Shown piece after piece: positions 15,109 through 20,007 of a DNA stretch of 20,007 nt (positions are counted from its first letter, which is position 1; each line of letters opens with the position of its first letter). The notes below the pieces were generated by a model. That model was given only the letters and a program-made list of their open reading frames with translations, was not told where the DNA came from and did not search any database. This DNA comes from Bacteroidota bacterium (GTDB lineage Bacteria; Bacteroidota; Ignavibacteria; SZUA-365): contig JAGTUW010000254.1 of assembly GCA_018224345.1 (NCBI GenBank), positions 1 to 20,007 of the forward strand. The letters run 5' to 3'. Made by a program: the position numbers and the translations under genes.

Positions 15109-16443
15109 GTGTTTTCAAAAATTCTGATCGCAAATAGAGGAGAAATCGCTCTCCGTATCATTCGTACGTGCAAGGTCATGGGCGTAAAAACCGTTGCCGT
15201 CTATTCCACGGCGGATGAGGAATCGTTGCACGTCCGTTTTGCTGACGAAGCAGTATGTATTGGTCCCCCTGCAGGGCGTGACAGCTATCTGAACATACCA
15301 CGTATTCTTGCAGCAGCAGAGATCACGGGTGCTGACGCGATTCATCCCGGGTACGGCTTCCTCGCTGAGAACGCATCTTTTTCTGAGATCTGTCATGAAT
15401 CGGGTATCAAGTTTATCGGCCCGTCGGCGAGCATGATCCACCGCATGGGCAACAAATCCCTTGCCAAGGAAACTGTGCGTGCTTCGGATGTCCCGACTGT
15501 CCCCGGCAGTACCGGCCTCGTCAGTACGCCGGAAGAGGGGATGGAGGTGTTACGGAATATTGATTTCCCGGTCATCCTGAAAGCATCGGCAGGTGGTGGC
15601 GGCAAGGGGATGCGTATCGTCAGGAGTCTGGAGGATTTTGAAAAACAATTTCGCATGGCCAGGGCCGAAGCGGAATCCGCGTTCAGCAATGGCGATCTCT
15701 ACCTCGAAAAGTACATAGAAAAACCCCGTCATGTCGAAATTCAGATCGTCGGTGACCAGCATGGCAACATCTACCATCTCGGCGAGCGCGATTGTTCGAT
15801 TCAACGTCGCCATCAGAAGCTTGTCGAGGAATCTCCATCCCCGGCTGTCTCACCCGAACTGCGATCTCGCATGGGGGAAGCTGCGATCAAGACAGCGAAA
15901 AGTATCGATTACGAGGGAGCGGGAACAGTGGAGTTCCTCCTCGACAGCAAGCAGAATTTTTATTTCATGGAAATGAATACGCGCATTCAGGTAGAACATC
16001 CCGTGACTGAGGAAGTTACCGGGGTTGATCTGATCCGGGAGCAAATCCTTGTGGCGGCAGGGGAGAAGCTCCCAGCCGGCGGTTATCCGCTTCCGGAAGG
16101 ACATGCGTTAGAATGCCGGATCAACGCGGAAGATCCGGACAAGGATTTCCGTCCCTCTCCCGGTCCCATCGTCACCTGGCATCAACCAAGCGGCTACGGG
16201 GTTCGTGTCGATTCGCATGTTTACCAGGGGTACACCATCCCGCCACACTACGATTCTATGATCGCCAAATTGATTGTGCATGCCAATTCACGCTCCGAAG
16301 CGATAGATCGCATGGTGCAGGCACTGGAGGAATTCGTCATCGAGGGTGTCCGTACGACCATTCCGTTCCATAAAAAAGTCATGCAACATCCCAAGTTTCG
16401 GGAAGGGGATTTTGACACCCACTTCCTTGAGACATTTGCATAA
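15109..16443 (+). CDS. accC: Biotin carboxylase subunit of acetyl-CoA carboxylase
   Basis: AccC carboxylates the biotin on AccB using ATP and bicarbonate. The 444-residue protein is full length and shows all expected features: an N-terminal FSKILIANRGEIALRIIRT, IHPGYGFLAENASF, MGNKSLAK with the ATP-binding Lys (about K116), KASAGGGGKGMRIV (glycine-rich ATP-grasp loop, with K159 just before it), HVEIQIVGDQHGN, ERDCSIQRRHQKLVEESPSP and FMEMNTRIQVEHPVTE with the metal-binding Glu and catalytic Arg. It starts with GTG, supported by GGAG 8 nt upstream. It follows accB by 43 nt and is followed by gcvH after 39 nt, so an efp-accB-accC-gcvH unit is likely. The carboxyltransferase subunits (accA, accD) are not in the window. 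Confidence 0.97.
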   Translation: MFSKILIANRGEIALRIIRTCKVMGVKTVAVYSTADEESLHVRFADEAVCIGPPAGRDSYLNIPRILAAAEITGADAIHPGYGFLAENASFSEICHESGIKFIGPSASMIHRMGNKSLAKETVRASDVPTVPGSTGLVSTPEEGMEVLRNIDFPVILKASAGGGGKGMRIVRSLEDFEKQFRMARAEAESAFSNGDLYLEKYIEKPRHVEIQIVGDQHGNIYHLGERDCSIQRRHQKLVEESPSPAVSPELRSRMGEAAIKTAKSIDYEGAGTVEFLLDSKQNFYFMEMNTRIQVEHPVTEEVTGVDLIREQILVAAGEKLPAGGYPLPEGHALECRINAEDPDKDFRPSPGPIVTWHQPSGYGVRVDSHVYQGYTIPPHYDSMIAKLIVHANSRSEAIDRMVQALEEFVIEGVRTTIPFHKKVMQHPKFREGDFDTHFLETFA

Positions 16444-16482
16444 AAATTGTATTTCTCCACACAGTATTTCAGGAGTGTTCAA

Positions 16483-16860
16483 ATGAATTTCCCCGAAAAT
16501 CTCAAGTACACCGATTCTCACGAGTGGGTCAAAGTTGAAGGAGACACTGTCACGATCGGGATCACTGAATATGCCGCCGGTGAACTTGGTGATGTGGTCT
16601 TTGTCGATATTCCGGAAGCCCGTGCGGTGTCCGTGAATGAAACTTTCGGATCAATCGAAGCCGTTAAAACTGTTTCAGATCTTATTGCCCCTGTAACCGG
16701 AACTATCACCGAGATTAATCCTGAACTCGAGGGAAGTCCGGAAATCGTCAATTCCGATCCTTTCGGCGATGGTTGGATGGTGAAGATGACTCTTGACAAG
16801 AAAGAAGAACTTGATGTCCTGATGGATGCCGGGCAGTACAAAGCACTTATCGGGAAGTAG
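16483..16860 (+). CDS. gcvH: Glycine cleavage system H protein
   Basis: GcvH shuttles the aminomethyl group on a lipoyl arm between the P, T and L proteins of the glycine cleavage system. The 125-residue sequence is typical: NLKYTDSHEWVKVEGDTVTI, GITEYAAGELGDVVFVDIPE, and the lipoylation site GSIEAVKTVSDL with Lys62. ATG at 16483 has AGGAG (16471-16475) 7 nt upstream. The frame extends to a TTG at 16447, but that adds only unrelated residues across the SD. It sits 39 nt after accC. The other gcv genes are not here, so linkage to the fatty-acid genes is positional only. A strong stem-loop follows its stop. Confidence 0.96.
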   Translation: MNFPENLKYTDSHEWVKVEGDTVTIGITEYAAGELGDVVFVDIPEARAVSVNETFGSIEAVKTVSDLIAPVTGTITEINPELEGSPEIVNSDPFGDGWMVKMTLDKKEELDVLMDAGQYKALIGK

Positions 16861-16877
16861 GGTGTTTACGTAACGGC

Positions 16878-16911
16878 TTGACCGGACGGCCCGTGCGGGA
16901 CGCCCGGTCAA
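16878..16911 (+). terminator. Stem-loop between gcvH and guaA, possible terminator or attenuator
   Basis: TTGACCGG (16878-16885) and CCGGTCAA (16904-16911) form a perfect 8-bp stem enclosing a GC-rich inner part with further pairing (CCC with GGG). It begins 17 nt after the gcvH stop and ends 27 nt before the guaA ATG. There is no proper U-tract (ATATTTC follows at a distance), so efficiency as an intrinsic terminator is doubtful. Confidence 0.55.
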
Positions 16912-16938
16912 TGCATATTTCACAGCTTGGGTTACAAT

Positions 16939-18480
16939 ATGCAGCATGCAGAATGGATCTGTATCGTTGATTTTGGTTCGCAGTACACACAATTGATTGC
17001 CCGACGCATTCGTGAGCTTGGAGTGTATTGCGAAATCCATCCATTTCATCTTGCGTTGAACGTCATGCGCAGGAACACGCCTGTCGGCGTCATACTCTCT
17101 GGTGGTCCCAGTAGCGTGTACGACGAGGATGCACCGCGGATTGAAGCGGATGTTTTCGAAACCGGTATTCCGCTGCTCGGGATCTGCTACGGCCTGCAAT
17201 TGATTGCGCTGCATCATCAGGGCGCGGTTGACCCTGCCGCACATCGTGAATACGGAAAGGCGGAACTGCGACTTGACAACCAGACGGATCTCTTCAACGG
17301 AGTATCTCAGGACACGGTTGTCTGGATGAGCCATGGTGATACACTCACACGTATTCCAACCGATTTCGAGGTGATCGCACATACTACAAATGCTCCCATC
17401 TGTGCGATCCGCAATCCAGATCTCCGGCAATACGGCGTGCAGTTCCACCCCGAAGTCATTCATTCTGTGGAGGGCAAGAAGATTCTCTCGAACTTCGTCT
17501 ACGGTGTCTGTAAGGCACAAGGTGGATGGAATCCGGCATCATTTATCGAACAGTCAATCGACGAAATCCGCAAGACTGTCGGCGATGAACGTGTCATCTG
17601 TGCACTGAGCGGTGGTGTCGATTCAGCAGTGGCTGCAGTGCTCCTGTATAAAGCAATCGGCGATCAGTTGCAATGCATTCATATTGACAACGGAGTAATG
17701 CGCAAGGATGAAAGCGCAAAAGTGGTCAAGACCTTTCGTGATCAATACCATATCCCACTGAAATTCGTTGATGCATCCGACCTCTTTCTTGATCGGCTGG
17801 CAAAGATTACCGACCCGGAAGAAAAGAGAAAAATCATTGGCGCAACATTTATCGAGGTCTTCGATAAAGAAGCTGCCGAGTTTCGTGATGCGGCCTATCT
17901 GGCGCAGGGGACGCTGTATCCCGATGTCATCGAGTCGGTCCACTTCAAGGGACCATCGGCGACGATCAAGTCGCATCATAATGTTGGGGGCCTGCCGGAG
18001 CGCATGAATCTGAAGCTGATTGAACCGTTTCGTGAACTCTTCAAGGATGAAGTACGGAATGTCGGTCGCACGCTGGAAATGCCGAAGCATATCCTCGAGA
18101 GACATCCCTTCCCGGGACCAGGACTGGCAATACGAGTACTTGGCGAAATTGACCGCCAACGCCTGAGTCTCCTGCGTGATGTTGACGAGGTCTATATCGA
18201 CGAAATACGCAAGGCAGGGGAGTATGACAATATCTGGCAGGCCTTCGCTGTTCTGCTTCCCGTCAAGTCGGTTGGTGTCATGGGAGATGCCCGCACTTAT
18301 GAATTCACGATTGCCTTGCGGGCGGTGACGAGCATTGACGGGATGACCGCTGATTGGGCACGTATCCCTTATGATGTTCTCGAACGAATATCCAATCGCA
18401 TCATCAATGAAGTGCGCGGTGTCAATCGTGTCGTCTACGACATCAGCTCCAAGCCTCCATCCACCATCGAGTGGGAATGA
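16939..18480 (+). CDS. guaA: GMP synthase (glutamine-hydrolysing)
   Basis: GuaA aminates XMP to GMP using glutamine and ATP. The 513-residue protein has the glutaminase domain (DFGSQYTQLIARRIRELGVY; the Cys83 nucleophile in LGICYGLQLIA; His170 and Glu172 in QFHPEV), the ATP pyrophosphatase domain (PP-loop LSGGVDSAVA, about 223-232; YPDVIES; HHNVGGLPERM) and the dimerisation domain (FPGPGLAIRVLGEI and the C-terminal DISSKPPSTIEWE). All catalytic residues seen are present. I place the start at the ATG at 16939. A TTG at 16927 is possible, but neither has a convincing SD. No purine riboswitch is recognisable in the short leader. The TPR gene begins 3 nt after its TGA. Confidence 0.97.
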   Translation: MQHAEWICIVDFGSQYTQLIARRIRELGVYCEIHPFHLALNVMRRNTPVGVILSGGPSSVYDEDAPRIEADVFETGIPLLGICYGLQLIALHHQGAVDPAAHREYGKAELRLDNQTDLFNGVSQDTVVWMSHGDTLTRIPTDFEVIAHTTNAPICAIRNPDLRQYGVQFHPEVIHSVEGKKILSNFVYGVCKAQGGWNPASFIEQSIDEIRKTVGDERVICALSGGVDSAVAAVLLYKAIGDQLQCIHIDNGVMRKDESAKVVKTFRDQYHIPLKFVDASDLFLDRLAKITDPEEKRKIIGATFIEVFDKEAAEFRDAAYLAQGTLYPDVIESVHFKGPSATIKSHHNVGGLPERMNLKLIEPFRELFKDEVRNVGRTLEMPKHILERHPFPGPGLAIRVLGEIDRQRLSLLRDVDEVYIDEIRKAGEYDNIWQAFAVLLPVKSVGVMGDARTYEFTIALRAVTSIDGMTADWARIPYDVLERISNRIINEVRGVNRVVYDISSKPPSTIEWE

Positions 18481-18483
18481 GAA

Positions 18484-19365
18484 GTGAACGAACATCGTGT
18501 AAAACAATTGCTGGATGAAGCAAGGTATTATGAGGATCACCGTATGTGGTTGCATGCGGTTCAGATTTATCAGAAACTTGTTCACGATGCTCCCGAAGCA
18601 TGGAAATATCGCGTCCGTCTGGGCATGATCTATCTGGAAATGGGTAATCTCGTGGCAGCGGAACAGTTGTTGTTACAGGCGCTTCGGCTTGATCCGCACA
18701 ATGCCGACGTGCTGTACACACTGGGTATGGCCTCCTATCAGAGCAATGAACTGGATCGTGCGTTGTTCTACCTCAGGGAACTTGCAGGGAAAGATATTGC
18801 AAAAGTACACTACCTGATCGGTCTCGTGTACTGGAAGCGTTTGGATTACGTCAGCGCGGAGCGCCATTTTCGGATTGCTTTCGATCTTGAGGACGGAAAC
18901 GTTGACACGGCGCTGGCACTCGGTGAAGCGTGCCTGCGGAATGGCAACTTCGCCGATGCCGTCGAGGTACTCGGCCGCGCGGTAACATTGGCACCCACCG
19001 ACAATGTCGTCTCGTACGTCTACGCACAGGCACTCATCCATACTGAAGCGTTTGATGAGGCGGAGATCGTACTCCGCGGTCTTATCACGCGTGCAGCAGA
19101 GCATTCCGATGCGATGCATGCGCTTGCAGGTGTCCTTATGAGACTCCGTCGTTATGACGATGCAGAACAGTTGCTGAAATCGATGCTGACACAAGAGTCG
19201 GATCAGGCACGGATATTGATCATGCTCGGTCGGCTGGCTCTCGTTCGGGCACAGAGGGAAAAGGCGGAAGAGTATTTCCGTCGCGTGCTGGAAATCGATC
19301 CACAACATCAGGAAGCCCTCGAACAGCTGCGGTATTTTATTCCCCATGTCCATCCTTCGTCATAG
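18484..19365 (+). CDS. TPR repeat protein
   Basis: A 293-residue protein built almost entirely of tetratricopeptide repeats, about seven or eight, from residue 8 to near the C-terminus (for example AWKYRVRLGMIYLEMGNLVA, NADVLYTLGMASYQSNELDR, ARILIMLGRLALVRAQREKA). There is no signal peptide, so it is probably cytosolic and acts as a protein-interaction scaffold; the partner is unknown. It starts with GTG 3 nt after guaA, with a GGGA-type SD inside the guaA end. Its last 20 nt overlap the start of the next gene in a different frame. The tight packing implies co-translation and perhaps a shared function with that secreted protein, rather than with GMP synthesis. Confidence 0.88.
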   Translation: MNEHRVKQLLDEARYYEDHRMWLHAVQIYQKLVHDAPEAWKYRVRLGMIYLEMGNLVAAEQLLLQALRLDPHNADVLYTLGMASYQSNELDRALFYLRELAGKDIAKVHYLIGLVYWKRLDYVSAERHFRIAFDLEDGNVDTALALGEACLRNGNFADAVEVLGRAVTLAPTDNVVSYVYAQALIHTEAFDEAEIVLRGLITRAAEHSDAMHALAGVLMRLRRYDDAEQLLKSMLTQESDQARILIMLGRLALVRAQREKAEEYFRRVLEIDPQHQEALEQLRYFIPHVHPSS

Positions 19366-20007
19366 CATTCTTCTTCTGCTTCTCTTTGTTCTCAATAGCG
19401 GTGTTCAGGCTCAACAGCAGGCTCCCTATTCAGAAAGAGCACAGAAAAAATTTGAGTATGGTTTACAGCTGTTCGAAGCGAAGTCCTGGGGAAGTGCCGC
19501 CAGGTGTTTTGAGGACATTGCACGGGAAGACCAGGTAAATCATCGGAGCACTGCTTCCTATATTATGGCGGCTCGTGCTCATTTAATGGGTGGGCGCCCC
19601 TCAGCTTCATTGCGGCTGATAGAAGAGCTGCAGCGGCGTTTCCCGCAGAGCAGCTATTTCGCAGAAGCATGTCTCCTTGCAGGCGATGCCGGCATCAAGG
19701 CCGGGAGCCGCATCACGGCTCTGCGCTGGTACGTTCAGGCCTGGTTTGCTGAAGAAGTGGATCGATCGCTCCTCTCCCGGCGCATCGCTGCGGCCAGTCC
19801 TGCAGAGATGCCGCAGGGAGAGCGAAGGCTTGTCCGGGAGGTTATGCCACACAATCACAACGACAGTACCCTGCTTGCCCTGTTACAATGGGATACAGAA
19901 AACGGATCCGAGGAAAAGAATCGTCCGGATTCAATGCGACGTACGAAGTCAACTGTACAGATCCGGGAAACCATGCGCATTGCAGCCGCGCTGCCGCTCC
20001 GTCAAAC
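19346..20007 (+). CDS. Secreted protein with TPR-like N-terminus, start of a possible periplasmic-binding-like domain (3' end outside window)
   Basis: An open frame begins at the ATG at 19346 and runs without a stop to the window end, giving 220 visible residues. It opens with a clear signal peptide (ILRHSILLLLLFVLNSGVQA, probable cleavage before QQQ). Residues about 30-150 are helical with TPR-like spacing (AQKKFEYGLQLFEAKSWGSA, RLIEELQRRFPQSSYFAEAC, LLAGDAGIKAGSRITALRWY). After a polar linker the last residues read IRETMRIAAALPL, which resembles the first strand of a leucine-binding-protein-like or LpoA-like (penicillin-binding-protein activator) domain. That assignment is an inference from very few residues. 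The start lies inside the TPR gene end (20-nt overlap) and has no SD, suggesting coupling. Confidence 0.75.
   Translation, partial: MSILRHSILLLLLFVLNSGVQAQQQAPYSERAQKKFEYGLQLFEAKSWGSAARCFEDIAREDQVNHRSTASYIMAARAHLMGGRPSASLRLIEELQRRFPQSSYFAEACLLAGDAGIKAGSRITALRWYVQAWFAEEVDRSLLSRRIAAASPAEMPQGERRLVREVMPHNHNDSTLLALLQWDTENGSEEKNRPDSMRRTKSTVQIRETMRIAAALPLRQ

Noticed and set aside
16861..16938. Purine riboswitch upstream of guaA
   Set aside because: The gap is only 78 nt and shows a single hairpin, not the three-way junction with conserved loops.
16675..17520. 281-residue open frame on the minus strand
   Set aside because: Antisense to gcvH and guaA; no recognisable protein features.
17623..18585. 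320-residue open frame on the minus strand
   Set aside because: Antisense shadow of guaA, which is unmistakable on the plus strand; no domain or signal seen.

Overview
The window reads as ordinary chromosomal DNA of a Gram-negative bacterium in the Bacteroidota/Chlorobi (FCB) lineage. I favour an Ignavibacteria-, Kapabacteria- or Chlorobi-like organism over a classical Bacteroidia member. Three things point there. Several envelope proteins carry lipoprotein or outer-membrane signals. One lipoprotein (1655-3376, minus) has the GGPPDTDPP-plus-Ig-like architecture common in that superphylum. Good Shine-Dalgarno sequences precede many genes, which is unusual for true Bacteroidia. The lineage is an inference from protein style, since there is no rRNA here. 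I see no tRNA, rRNA, IS element, prophage or CRISPR array.

Layout. (1) Plus strand, 1-1648: the 3' part of deoC, then two small SPOR-domain lipoproteins separated by a gap holding a 16-bp tandem repeat. (2) Minus strand, read from 7044 down to 1655: rpsU (bS21, TTG start, strong SD, recognisable promoter), a DUF4921/GalT-like protein, tsaD, mltG and an Ig-like lipoprotein. These are tightly packed (3-nt gap, overlap, short gaps) and probably form one transcription unit. (3) Minus strand, read from 13707 down to 7303: two lipoproteins of unknown function, a GNAT/FemAB-like acyltransferase and a large TonB-receptor-like beta-barrel. Their stops and starts overlap or nearly touch. A Cys/Met-metabolism PLP enzyme follows after 88 nt. 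(4) Plus strand, 13991 to the end: efp, accB, accC, gcvH, guaA, a TPR protein, and the start of a secreted TPR-plus-substrate-binding-like protein that runs off the window.

How the genes fit together. The plus-strand block on the right is housekeeping: EF-P for polyproline translation, AccB/AccC for malonyl-CoA synthesis, GcvH for glycine cleavage and GuaA for GMP. The rpsU unit combines translation (bS21, t6A tRNA modification by TsaD) with cell-wall synthesis (MltG). The least explained part is the coupled four-gene envelope cluster at 8585-13707. The largest gene-free stretches are 13708-13990 (efp promoter) and 7045-7302 (rpsU promoter and a strong stem-loop).

Start codons are unusually varied. 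Seven of the sixteen genes whose starts lie inside the window appear to begin with GTG or TTG, so several starts given here are shorter than the longest open frame.
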